Source: Narthecium ossifragum
Taxonomy: Eukaryota; Streptophyta; Magnoliopsida; Dioscoreales; Nartheciaceae
NCBI GenBank assembly: GCA_963920575.1
Contig: OY986964.1
Coordinates: forward strand, 19,945,395-20,009,394
Direction: 5' to 3'
Length of the DNA: 64,000 bases
The notes beneath the pieces are model-generated. The model saw only the letters and a program-made list of their open reading frames with translations, had not been told where the DNA came from and did not search any database. The translations under genes and the position numbers were made by a program. This document shows, one piece after another, positions 11,410-22,280 of the stretch. The first letter of the stretch is position 1. Each line of letters starts with the position of its first letter.

Positions 11410-11646
11410 ACTTGTTGACTTGAATTTCTTACTTGATAAATCTCTCCTTTCAATTAGATTGCTTTATTTTCTTTTATTACAAAATACCAAAAATAGAACG
11501 TAGCTTATATTGTATATCTTTTTGTGGTTGTAGGTGAAGCTTCCGAGCGGCGAAGCGACTCATCTACGGCGAAGATATAAAGTTCTTGGACCAGCCCACT
11601 GTAATGTATCTCTTACCTTGTATGGTCCAAGTTCTTATATGTGTGA

Positions 11647-14166
11647 ATGAGTGTGCATGAGCATTCGGATTCCGATTTAGATATCACCTTGCAAGAATTC
11701 CTAGATTCTAGGACATCTTCAAGCATACCCTTGCATAAGGACCTCCCACTTCCTAAAGTCATGGATGCTCCCAACCCGGACCCCAATCCTAATGTCAATC
11801 CCATTCCGGACCGTAGGAGTATGAGGGATTATTATGTCCCTACTACTTTTGCACCTACATCGGGCATACAACAACCCGTTGTTCAAGCCACACATTACGA
11901 GTTTAAGCCTCAATTCCTTCAATTCCTTCCAAACTTTCACGGCTTGAGTAATGAGGACCCTTACTATCACTTAGAAGACTTCCTCGAAAAGAGTTCCACG
12001 GTCAAAATTCCAAACTTTACTGAGGATGCTATGAGATTAAAGTTGTTCCCATTTACCTTGAAGGGCAAAGCCAAGCATTGGTTAGGATCCCTTGAGCCCC
12101 AAACGATCACTACTTGGGACCAATTACAAAGTGCTTTTCTAGAAAAGTTCTTTCCTATCGCTAAGACTCATGAGATGAGAACCCAAATAGCAACCTTTCG
12201 TCAAGAAGATGACGAACCTTTTCATGATGCTTGGGATAGATTCAAAGAGCTTCTTAGAAAATGCCCACACCATCAAATCCCTAAATGGTCTCTTGTTGAT
12301 TATTTCTATAATGGCCTTAGACTACATCATCAACAAGACGTAGACACCGCGTGCGGTGGGGTATTCATGACCAACCCATATGAGGACTCGTGGGTCTTAT
12401 TTGGAAAGCTTGCCATTAATTCCCAAAATCATGCTTTCACTTCAAGGAATATTAGGGATACTTCAAGCCCTAAGGGACAATCCAATTCTAGAGGAGTATT
12501 AGAGTTATCCGAAGCCACTCGTGTTGCACAACAAATTGATACTCTAAGTAGAAAATTTGATCAAATCCTTGCTCATTCCTTGAATCAAATTCCTACTCCT
12601 CCTTCTTCATCGAGTTACTCACCGAATTCTCCATCTTTGGGAGAACTTTGCTTCTTATGCTTGACTCCCGGTCACCAAGTTACCGAATGCCATTTGGCAT
12701 GTGATTATCCGGAGCTCGTGCAAGAGCATATAAATGCAGTCTTCAATCAATCCAAGCCTACCTATGACCCATACTCAAATACATACAATCCCGGTCTTAG
12801 GGATCATCCAAATTTCTCATGGAGAAATCCCGGCCAACAACCTCCAAATGCATACAATTCTAGGCCTCCGATTGCGGGCAATCAAGCCCCAAGCTATCCT
12901 CCTAGGTATCAAGCGCCATATCATTCTAACCAACCTCCACAATCTCAAACTACCTACCGGCCACCTCAAGCTCCTCAAGCATATCAACCTCAAGCCCCTA
13001 ATGCATATCCCTCTCAAGTGGCGGGTTATCCACAATCCTCTCATCCTCCAAATTGGAATCAAAGGCCACCTGGGCCTTCCCAATATCAAGCTCCCTACCA
13101 AACCCATCAAGCCCCTCAAGCTCCTAAACGTGATCCTTGTATTGAGGAAAGGCTTCTCAAGGCTTTGGACTCTTTTGAGTCAAGTACCCAACTTTTGCAT
13201 TCTCATTCCCAATCCATTGCAAAGTTGGAAGTGCAAATAGGCCAATTGGCCAATACTATGGCAAGAAGGGAGGAGGGTAGACTTCCTAGTCAACCCATAG
13301 CAAACCCAAAAGGCCAACATTTTATCGATTCCACTCACGAGGAAGTGCAAGCGGTCACTACCCTCCGAAGTGGAAAGATTTTCCCTAATGTGGAGATGTC
13401 CAAAGACACCACATTAGAGCAAGGGCATGAACCTCATTTATCAACTTCAATGAACGACTCTCAAGCATCGCCTCATCATGCCCCTCATGAGCCTTCAAGT
13501 TCTTTGCCATCGTCCAAGGAAAATGAGCCTATTTCACTCGACCCATTACCAACCAAAACATCCATTTCAAGGGCTCCATACCCTCAAGCACTAGTTGATC
13601 CTCAAGCCACATCCCAACCTTGGAAGAGTGGCAAGTATGAGGACATGCTAGAACTTTTTAAGAAGGTCCACATCAACCTTCCCTTGTTGGATGCCATCAA
13701 GCAAGTGCCTTCTTATGCAAAATTTTTGAAAGACTTGTGCACCCATAAGCGGCAATCCAAATCTCACGTCTCCAAAAAGCTCTTCCTAACGGAGCAAGTT
13801 AGCTCTATTCTTCAACTTGATCTACCTCCGAAATTGAGAGACCCCGGTACTCCTACCATTTCTTGCATCATAGGAGATCAATTGATTGAGGGGGCTCTTC
13901 TTGATTTAGGAGCTAGTGTGAATCTTATGCCATACTCCTTATTTTGTAAGTTTGGCTTAGGAGAGCTTAAGCCGACCTCAATGACCTTGCAATTGGCCGA
14001 TAGATCTATCAAGACACCACGGGGTGTTCTTGAAGACATTTTAGTCAAGGTCGATAGATGTGTCTTCCCGGTCGATTTCGTTGTTCTTGACATGGAACCG
14101 GGGGTTAGACATAAGAAATCCATTCCCATCATACTTGGCTACGGCCAATGCATGCATCAATTGTAG
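11647..14166 (+). CDS. Athila gag-protease open frame (839 codons, frameshifted at its end)
   Basis: The frame starts at ATG 11647. The gag domain spans about residues 75-270 (FKPQFLQFLPNFHGLSNED, KHWLGSLEPQTITTWDQLQ, FHDAWDRFKELLRKCPHH). A zinc knuckle CFLCLTPGHQVTEC follows near residue 337. A long Pro/Gln/Tyr-rich linker occupies about residues 385-500. The aspartic protease lies near residues 740-830, but its active-site motif reads DLGASVNLMPYS. The frame leaves the true protein after IPIILG (about 14136): the conserved continuation is found in another frame, so a short deletion between TTGGC repeats is likely. Gag packages the RNA and the protease cleaves the polyprotein. Confidence 0.88.
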   Translation: MSVHEHSDSDLDITLQEFLDSRTSSSIPLHKDLPLPKVMDAPNPDPNPNVNPIPDRRSMRDYYVPTTFAPTSGIQQPVVQATHYEFKPQFLQFLPNFHGLSNEDPYYHLEDFLEKSSTVKIPNFTEDAMRLKLFPFTLKGKAKHWLGSLEPQTITTWDQLQSAFLEKFFPIAKTHEMRTQIATFRQEDDEPFHDAWDRFKELLRKCPHHQIPKWSLVDYFYNGLRLHHQQDVDTACGGVFMTNPYEDSWVLFGKLAINSQNHAFTSRNIRDTSSPKGQSNSRGVLELSEATRVAQQIDTLSRKFDQILAHSLNQIPTPPSSSSYSPNSPSLGELCFLCLTPGHQVTECHLACDYPELVQEHINAVFNQSKPTYDPYSNTYNPGLRDHPNFSWRNPGQQPPNAYNSRPPIAGNQAPSYPPRYQAPYHSNQPPQSQTTYRPPQAPQAYQPQAPNAYPSQVAGYPQSSHPPNWNQRPPGPSQYQAPYQTHQAPQAPKRDPCIEERLLKALDSFESSTQLLHSHSQSIAKLEVQIGQLANTMARREEGRLPSQPIANPKGQHFIDSTHEEVQAVTTLRSGKIFPNVEMSKDTTLEQGHEPHLSTSMNDSQASPHHAPHEPSSSLPSSKENEPISLDPLPTKTSISRAPYPQALVDPQATSQPWKSGKYEDMLELFKKVHINLPLLDAIKQVPSYAKFLKDLCTHKRQSKSHVSKKLFLTEQVSSILQLDLPPKLRDPGTPTISCIIGDQLIEGALLDLGASVNLMPYSLFCKFGLGELKPTSMTLQLADRSIKTPRGVLEDILVKVDRCVFPVDFVVLDMEPGVRHKKSIPIILGYGQCMHQL

Positions 14167-14844
14167 AAGTGGCATCATGACCGTTACCTTCGGGAATATG
14201 GAATTGAAATTAAATATTTTTGATGCTACTAAACAATCTATGCATGGGAATGAATGTTTTATGGTTGATGCTTTGATGGATGACGATATTGTTGATGAAT
14301 GTGCAAATGATGTGATGGTTGCGAATTTTGATATGGATGATGCTTGTGAATCATTTGTTGATGCTTGTGATGACTCTTTTTCGAGTGGTGATGAGGTTTT
14401 GAATGTTGATGAGTTGCCGATTTGTGAAGAGGATTTTTCGGGTTTACGTGATGAAGTGTTGACTTTCAATGATTTTCCGATGGTTTTTAATGCGTTGCAA
14501 GATGCAGATTTACCCACTTCGGAATTACTCGATGAATTTGAACATGCTTGTGCCATGGCCTTTCGAAAAACTTCTTTTGAGCCATTGCCACCTATATCCT
14601 CCACACCGGCACCCCCATCTTTGATTAAGCCACCAACTCTAGAGTTGAAACCCTTGCCATCCAATTTGAAATATGAGTATCTTGGGCCAAATTGCTCCCT
14701 CCCAGTAATCATATCTTCATCCTTGACTCTTGCACAAGAGGGAAAACTCATTAAGGTGCTCACCAAGCACAAGAGGGCCATTGGTTGGTCCATTGCCGAC
14801 CTCAAGGGGATAGATCCATCTATATCATGCACCGCATACATTTA
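14140..14844 (+). pseudogene. Athila protease tail and acidic linker to RT, out of frame
   Basis: The conserved block LATANACINCRSGIMTV resumes the protease end in a new frame. It is followed by an acidic stretch rich in Asp, Glu and Phe (about 14250-14560) and the segment before reverse transcriptase ([19 protein letters not shown]). At about 14826 the frame shifts again into the RT frame. A reverse-strand open frame here is only the shadow of this acidic region. Confidence 0.75.
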
Positions 14845-16388
14845 GAAGATGAGTCTAAAAGTGTCATTGAGTACCAACGTCGATTGAACCCAAACATGAG
14901 AGAGGTTGTGTTGAAGGAGGTTTTTAAACTCCTTGAGGCGGGGGTCATTTTCCCCATCTCGGACTCTAAATGGGTGAGTCCAACCCAAGTAGTGCCCAAG
15001 AAATCGGGCATTACCGTGATTAAGAATGAGAAGGGAGAAAGCATTGCTACTCGCCAAACCACGGGATGGCGAGTATGTATTGATTACCGGAAGTTGAATT
15101 CATTCACTCGAAAAGACCATTTTCCACTTCCTTTCATTGACCAAATTTTGGAGAGACTTGCCGGGCAAAGTTTCTATTGTTTCCTTGATGGCTACTCCGG
15201 ATATAACCAAGTGGCAATTGATCCTAAGGACCAAGAGAAAACGACATTTACTTGTCCTTTTGGTACTTTCGCCTATCGGCGTATGCCCTTCGGTCTTTGT
15301 AATGCACCGGCAACGTTTCAACGTTGCATGTTAGCCATCTTTGGAGACATGATCGAACACTTTCTAGAGATCTTCATGGATGACTTTTCAGTCTTTGGCC
15401 AATCATTTGACTCTTTTCTTGAGAATCTTACCAAAGTCTTAGCTAGGTGTGAGGAAACAAACCTAGTCTTGAGTTGGGAGAAGAGTCATTTTATGGTAAA
15501 TGAGGGGATTGTGTTGGGCCATGTTGTTTCAAGTAGGGGGATAGAAGTTGATAAGGCCAAACTTGAGCTCATCTCTAAACTTCCTCCTCCATCATCGGTT
15601 CGACAAATCCGATCTTTTCTTGGGCATGCGGGTTTTTATCGTCGCTTCATCAAGGATTTTAGCAAAATCTCTCGGCCCCTTTGTGCCTTACTTGCTAAAG
15701 ACGTTCCTTTCATCTTTGATGATCCTTGCATGCATGCCTATATCACTCTTCGTGAGGCATTGTCTTCCGCACCCATTGTGCATGCACCCGACTATTCACT
15801 CCCGTTCGAAATCATGTGCGACGCCTCGGACTATGCCGTGGGCGCTGTTTTGGGCCAACGGATTGATAAACTCCCTCATGTCATATGCTATGCTAGCAAA
15901 ACCTTGAATGACGCTCAAGTCAATTACACAACTACCGAGAAAGAATTGCTAGCGGTAGTCTTCTCTTTGGAGAAATTTCGATCCTACCTCCTTGGTTCCA
16001 AAATCATTATCTTCACCGATCATGCCGCTTTGCGGTATTTGTTCTCCAAGAAGGATGCCAAGCCACGCTTACTTCGATGGATTTTGCTTCTCCAAGAGTT
16101 CAATCTTGAATTTAAGGATAAAAAAGGCACCTCTAATGTGGTAGCGGATCACCTCTCTAGGCTATCGTCCGAGCACATCTTAGACTCCATTCCGATCAAT
16201 GAGTTGTTCCCGGATGAGCATCTTTTGGCCATCGATCAATTTCCTAAGCCGTGGTTTGCTCATATTGTCAATTATCTCACCACCGGGCAAATTCCACTCT
16301 TTTGGTCCAAAAATGATCGAAATAAATTCTTCTCACATATCAAGAACTATTTTTGGCATGATCCATATTTGCTCAAACGATGCCCGGA
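14826..16388 (+). pseudogene. Athila reverse transcriptase and RNase H
   Basis: It starts at [21 protein letters not shown] motifs in order are [42 protein letters not shown], the catalytic box [10 protein letters not shown] (Asp pair intact) and [13 protein letters not shown]. RNase H follows ([48 protein letters not shown]). These would copy element RNA into cDNA and remove the RNA strand. The domains have no internal stop, but shifts at both ends separate them from gag-pro and integrase. Confidence 0.88.
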
Positions 16389-17546
16389 TCAATTGTTGAG
16401 ACGGTTCCCGAATCGGAAGTTACGTCCATCCTCACTCATTGTCACTCTCATCCTTGTGGTGGACATTTCTCCGGTAGGAAGACCGCCGCTAAAATCTTTG
16501 AATGCGGTTTCTATTGGCCTACCATATTTCGTGATTCCCACAATTTTGCCAAAGCTTGCCTCCGGTGTCAACAAGTTGGCACAATTTCTAGACGAAATGA
16601 AATGCCCCAAACTCCCATTCTTATTTGTGAAGTTTTCGATGTGTGGGGTATTGATTTTATGGGGCCCTTCCCTCAATCAAATGGCTACTTATACATTTTG
16701 GTAGGGGTGGACTATGTCTCCAAATGGGTGGAGGCAATTGCCACGAAAACAAATGATCATAAAGTCGTGATGAAATTCTTGCATTCCAATATTTTCACTC
16801 GTTTCGGTTTCCCGAGGACCATCATAAGCGATGGTGGCCCTCACTTCACCAACCGGCATTTTAAATCTCTTTGTGAAAAATATGGAATTACTCATAAGGT
16901 AGCCACGCCTTACCATCCTCAAACTAGTGGCCAAGTTGAGGTGTCCAATCGCGAGATCAAGCGGATCTTAGAAAAAGTTGTGAGAATCGACCGGAGGGAT
17001 TGGGCTTTTAAGCTCAATGATACCTTGTGGGCCTATTGAACGGCCTACAAGACGCCAATCGGGATGTCACCATTCCGATTAGTCTTTGGCAAACCTTGCC
17101 ATCTCCCGGTAGAGATTCAACATAAAGCGTTTTGGGTAATTCAAGCTCTCAATTGGGACGCTAATGATATTTCAAGCAATAGGAAACTCCAACTTCATGA
17201 GCTTGAAGAAATTCGGAATGAGGCTTACGAGAATACCAAAATCTACAAGGCCCGGACTAAGGTTTTTCATGATAAACTTATAGTTCGGAAAACCTTTGAT
17301 GTTGGTGATAAGGTTTGGCTATACAATTCGCGTCTTCGGCTTTTCCCGGGAAAACTTAAGACTAGGTGGGATGGTCCATTTGATGTCACTAAGGTTTTCA
17401 CCCATGGGGCTGTTGAGGTGCAAAATCCTTTTTCGGGTGCTACATTTACTGTTAATGGTCAACGTTTGAAACCTTATATTCATAGTTTCCCTCTTGACAT
17501 CACTCTTGAGCCAACCGTTATGTTGGCGGAACCATATGATACTTGA
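16380..17546 (+). pseudogene. Athila integrase with one nonsense codon
   Basis: The frame resumes one shift after RT-RH at about 16380. The zinc-binding part is [11 protein letters not shown] to CLRCQQ. The catalytic core has [18 protein letters not shown] and [14 protein letters not shown] at 17037-17039 stands where related proteins read WAYRTAYKTP, consistent with a CGA-to-TGA change. The rest ([32 protein letters not shown]-type module, NGQRLKPY) continues to 17546. Confidence 0.88.
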
Positions 17547-17949
17547 GCTTTATTGCGTCTAGCTATAGACGGTAAATTTAGCGCTTGGTGGGAGGCAACC
17601 CATCCTTTCTTCGTATTTTTCTGAATTTGTTTGTTATTTCTTCTTTGCATGATTGATTGTTTTTCCCATTATTTGCATGTTTGATTTTGGTGTGTTTTTG
17701 ATTTGATCTTTGTTGGAATAATTGTGATGTCAAGATGGTATGTTGAATTTGTGGGATGATTGATGTGTTGTCTGGTTTGGAGGTTTGTATTGTGGTATTT
17801 TAATGCCTAAGGAGCCTAGTATTCATGTTTGGGGTGTGTGGGGCGAATTCTCAGGTTTTCAGCCCAGTTCTGCATTTTGGTACATAAATGATCGATCCTC
17901 CAAGCGGAGAGGATCGATCCTTTATGTCCGATTGAATTTACGCTGGAAC
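17547..17949 (+). other. Spacer after integrase in E
   Basis: This non-coding spacer carries the segment GACGGTAAATTTAGCGCTTG and GGGAGGCAACCCA just after pol. From memory such a segment is common at this place in Athila elements and may serve splicing or expression of the downstream frame. I see no gene in it. Confidence 0.5.
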
Positions 17950-18340
17950 CTGGAGGCGAGAGATCGATCCTTCAATCCTCCATGATCGATCATTTTTGCA
18001 AATTAATTCATGACAGGGGACTGGTTTTGAGAAGATCGATCCATCAATCCCTCATGATCGATCATTTTTGCAAATTAATTCGTGACAGGGGATTGGTTTT
18101 GAGAAGATCGATCCTTCAGTCCCTGATGATCGATCATTTTTGCGAATTTATTCGTGACAGGGGACTGGTTTTGAGAAGATCGATCCTTCTATCCCTGTTG
18201 ATCGATCATTTTTGCAAATTAATTCGTGACAGGGGATTGGTTTTGAGAAGATCGATCCTTCAGTCCCTGATGATCGATCATTTTTGCGAATTTATTCGTG
18301 ACAGGGGACTGGTTTTGAGAAGATCGATCCTTCTCTACCT
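17950..18340 (+). repeat. 72-bp tandem repeat, five copies, each with two GATCGATC-type sites
   Basis: GAAGATCGATCC recurs with a 72-bp period (about 18031, 18103, 18175, 18247 and 18319). Each unit includes ATGATCGATCATTTTTGC, AATTxATTCGTGACAGGGGA and TGGTTTTGA. The 166-codon open frame over it (17982-18482) is a by-product of a 72-bp unit, which keeps frame, and is not a gene. The unit resembles the LTR block GATCGATCATTTTTGTGCATT followed by GTGACAGAACGC, so the array may have been copied out of the LTR. Confidence 0.88.
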
Positions 18341-18887
18341 AAAGATCGATCTTACACACTTGGACACGTCGGCACGACTTAAGTTGAACCGTTATGATGC
18401 TGACACGTGGCAAAAGATCGATCTTCCTCGATCCTTTGCGGGGTTTTGTAAAAAAAATATAAACCTCAGCGGATCGACTTAGGGCTCACAAGCCCTAAGA
18501 TCGATCCTCCCCCCTTCTTCCCTCAGGAGACGACGCCGCCCCGCCCTTCTTCATCTCTATCTCCGACGCATATCGCCGCCGCCATCCATCGAGCCGCCGC
18601 CTTCCACCCCCCAGTGCCTCCACGACCCTTCCCCCTCACTCCTCCTCCATTATTCGCCCCCGGCGCCGTCCACATTTCCCCATTTCCTCCTTTCCTCGCC
18701 TCCGACGCAAGCCGCCGCCACACGACCTCTCCCCTTCACTCCTCTACCCTCAATAGACCCCGGCGCCATCCACATTCCTCCCTCACCTCCCACCGGCGCC
18801 GTCGCATCTTCCAAGCTCCTCTTCGCCGGCCACCTTCGCCGTTCCACTTCACCCCAAGGCGACCTATTCATCTCCACTTCATCTCCA
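18341..18887 (+). other. C-rich leader before the downstream Athila frame
   Basis: A pyrimidine-rich stretch with an imperfect direct repeat of about 120 bp (CCCCGGCGCC plus ATCCACATT near 18755, a similar block near 18658). It reads as open frames on both strands because of composition. I see no supported gene; it probably forms the leader of the frame that starts at 18888. Confidence 0.45.
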
Positions 18888-20407
18888 ATGGTTCGCAAGC
18901 ACACCGCGGCGACCAAGAAGGCCACCGGGAAGGGCAAGGCCGCCGCTTCGTCCTCCACACCACCGGCACGACCTCCCTCGGCACCTCCACGTCAATCTTC
19001 AACACCTCCGGCGCTTCCATCATCTCCACAGCAAGCTCCCACACCTCCGGCTTCACCGTCTTCCCCACCAGCCTCACCCACTCGAGCGTCCATACCTCCA
19101 TCCTCATCGTCCCGGCCAGCAAGGACTCCAAGGGCGGCTTCCACATCCTCTACACGTTCCCTGGCTGCACCACCCACGGCTCCGGCAACCTCCAAGCGGA
19201 AGAAGGCAGCCCTCACCAGTCCAAGAAGATCAAGAAGCAAACCCGGCCGTCCACTGCACCTACACTCGTCCGAGGTCTCCGTCCAGAATGGCAGCGGGAG
19301 GTAAACCTCGAGTATACATTCAATGTGGAGCACTTTCGTACTGTTGAGCATGCCAAGGACTCCATTGAGATGTTGGAGAACTGTGGTCTACTTCCTATTT
19401 GAACACCTGAGACCACGGTGTACCCTAGGTTGGTTTGCATGTTCTACCAGAACATGACAGCCATCGCCTACGGGGATGAGCGGGATGACGCTGTCGATGG
19501 TTACTACCGCTGCCTTGGCTTCACATCCACAATTGATGGGGTTGATGTTACCTTGACGGAGAAGGCCATATGCGAGGTCTTGGCTATTCCGTCACGTTGC
19601 CCCGGGCTTCATAAGATGCAGCCCGATGAGTTGTTCCGTCATGACTACGAGGCTCATCTCGTCCTCAACCCGGATCGCATAAGCCGGGGCAAATTTACAC
19701 GGGCAGAGCTGTCGCCTCAATTTTGGTTGTTCGACGATATATTGCGTCGAAATTTCTTCCAGAATGGCCATGACCAGTATCGCACTAGTAATTGGCTATG
19801 CATATTGTGGTTGTTGGCCAAGGATTGGGCGGTCAACATACCTCAGCAGATTCTAGAGGACATGTTGCATTTTTACGGCGGGGCAGTCAGGGACAAGACA
19901 ACGAGCTTTGCCAAGAAGGCCGTGCCGCACCCGTGCCTTATTTCTGCCTTTCTGGCGAGCCAGGACTTAGTCCCAGAGGGCGAGCCGACCGTTTCCGACG
20001 AGGCCCTCAGGTTCGCGCGTTTCGGTGGCCCCACCTGGGGCAAGGTCCTCGGCCACATGAGGAAGGCCGGGGCGCCTGTCCGGCAGCCACGTGCTCGGTG
20101 CCCCCCACCTGAGTTCGGACCTGTAGAGCACCCTACCATGGGTGAGATCTATAGGGAGCACCGGGCGTTCCAGTCCGCAGTACTGCAGCGGCTGGACGAG
20201 GTAGACGCGCATCACGCCGCCCTACGTCAGGAGCACGCCGCCCTACGTCAGGACATCGCCGCCCTACGCCAGGACACCACCTCACTTCACTTGGTCGCGT
20301 CGACTATCCTCGCCCGTCTCGATGCCATCCACCCACCACCTCCGCCGGTCACTGCTATTGTGCCTTACCGACCTCTTCACTTTTCAGAGCAGAGACCTCA
20401 GGGATGA
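18888..20407 (+). pseudogene. Downstream Athila frame (env position) with plant-transposon-protein-like domain
   Basis: It starts at ATG 18888 with a basic, Ser/Pro-rich region (MVRKHTAATKKATGKGK). It shifts frame near 19240 to REVNLEYTFNVEHF and meets an in-frame TGA at 19400-19402. It goes on as VYPRLVCMFYQNM, VTLTEKAICEVLAIPS, RTSNWLCILWLLAKDW to PYRPLHFSEQRPQG. The middle part resembles the domain often annotated as putative plant transposon protein in Athila third frames. Near the end HAALRQ-type heptads repeat (about 20210-20280), a likely coiled coil. I see no convincing signal peptide or membrane span, so calling it an envelope protein would rest on position only. Confidence 0.7.
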
Positions 20408-22280
20408 TAGCCTGTATCTAGGGGTATTCTGTATTTTCTGTATTTTCTGGATGGTTAGAGTGGATCTCTTTTTGTGATTGGAGGGCGGGTAACTTTTTGT
20501 ATTCCATTGCTCTATCTTTGTATTTGGTTGGCTTCGATGATAGTGGATATATATATACATGATTTTTGGTATGGGGGTGTGCCCCGGGTCTGTCTGTCTG
20601 TGGATATATGTCTGTCCGTATGTGGATGTATGTATATGGATGTGGATGAATGCTTGTAAAAGATGATTGAGGTGGTTACATTTCTGTATTTTCAATTAGA
20701 ATGAATGTAAACATGTTGGATGCAAATGGCATCTTTGTACAGTCCTTGGGCGTATTGAATAAATAGAGGGAATGCTGTCCAATTTTTCTAAAAATTTGTC
20801 ATATCTATTCTTTCATTTCCATAATGCTATGGTGGGTATTTCCTCTATGTTTTTGCAGGGCATACGAGCTATGAATAGCAACACAAAATACGACATTTTG
20901 ACATCACAACAATACGGTTTTTCACGACTAACCTTGACTCTAACTCCTTTCATATCTTTCGTCAAGGTTACATTTTCGCCCATTTCGTCACAAGGTTATC
21001 TCTACACTTTACCCTTCTTCCGTGCTTGAGGACAAACCCGCTTAAGTTAGGGGGTATGATTGCATCATGTTTATAGATAACCTGTGATCGATCTACAGTT
21101 AGTCACACGTTTATTTGATTGGTAAATATGCGAAAAATTTTCAAGTCTTATGCTAGCATGGATGACTATTACATAATTCATCTTGATTCCCATGCTTTTG
21201 TAAAATTTGGCAAATCATTTTATGAGTAGTGTTATTCTTCCACTTTAATTCTTCTTGCCATGCATTAAGGACATTTAAGTGATCCAATCCACTTGTGCAC
21301 TTACACTTGTATGAGGGGTCAAGTAGTGTTTGATTGGGGGACCTTGATAGATTGGGAGGCTAGAGCTATTTACACTCGATTGAGATGACTTGTAGTAGGG
21401 TTCGAAGCCAAGTTAGAGGCCGAGAGCCAGGTTAATAAAAGTGACTAGTCTTGATTCGTAGCCTTCTAGGCTCGAGTAGTTAGATCCGAGGGGTGCTTCA
21501 ACACCTAATGCCCCAAAGCCATCTGGCTTGGGAGTCATTGATTTAACACTCGTTAAATGGGCCTAGTAGAAAGCTTAAGGGATCAAGACATTTCACGGTC
21601 ACGCTAGTATTGAATAAAAGCTTGTTGGTCAGTTGTGATTCGTGGCCTGCTAGGTTCGGGAAATTAAGCCCGAGGGGTGCCTCAACACCTAGTGCCCTTA
21701 GGTCATCTGACCGAGGAGCCACTGGCCTAAATCCTGTTACATGGGCCTAGTAGAAAGCCTAAGGGATCATGGCATTGCACGACCACTGGTTTTAGTCAGA
21801 AAAAAGAAAAAGAAAAAAAAAGAAAAGAAAAGAAAAGAAAAGAAAAGAACAAAGATTTTATTTTAAATGAAACTTGTCATTTGTTCGACCGGTGTAAAAC
21901 GCTAAGGATGTTTAGTTTTGATTGGAACCCCACTTGAATGACTATGAGACCCCGAATACTTGAGTAGCAACTTTCACTACACGGATTGCTTAGATGAGCT
22001 TTAATCTTGTTCAAGTGCTTTGAAGTGTTTGAATGATGCTATTGATGGAATTATTCGCTTGCATTTTACTTGTGCTATGGGTTGATGGATGGAGCTATGC
22101 ATTTGAATCTATGTGTGCATATGAATGAATTTTGATCGTATAAGAATCAAAGCTTCATGAGAAGTGACTAACTGTTGATCGGGGGATTGCTCTTTTTGAG
22201 TTGCTTATTTCTTCTCTTTCCCTTCTAGTTATTTTTCTTTTGCTTTGCTCGAGGACTAGCAAAGTTCAAGTTAGGGGGTG
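20408..22280 (+). other. 3' non-coding region of E with direct repeats and polypurine tract
   Basis: The 1.9 kb holds no gene. An imperfect direct repeat of about 180 bp lies at about 21420-21600 and 21610-21785 (GAGGGGTGCxTCAACACCTA, GGGCCTAGTAGAAAGC). An A/G run spans about 21795-21850. The tract CAAGTTAGGGGGTG just before the 3' LTR is the polypurine primer. A near-copy (TTAAGTTAGGGGGTATGATTG) lies 1.2 kb upstream at about 21041-21061. Confidence 0.65.

Noticed and set aside
14041..14841. A 266-codon reverse-strand frame
   Set aside because: It is the antisense shadow of the acidic linker of element E, whose forward reading has conserved Athila blocks.
17950..18340. Regular repeat array that might suggest CRISPR
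   Set aside because: The units are adjacent copies without unique spacers, in a plant retrotransposon; this is a tandem repeat.
17982..18482. A 166-codon frame with repeated MIDHFCKLIRDRGLVLRRS units
   Set aside because: It is the translation of the 72-bp tandem array. A unit divisible by three keeps any frame open; codon-level selection is not visible.
18614..19402. Long Ser/Thr/Pro-rich frame before the third Athila frame
   Set aside because: Only its last part (after about 19240) is the real frame; the first part is C-rich leader overlapping the true frame from 18888.
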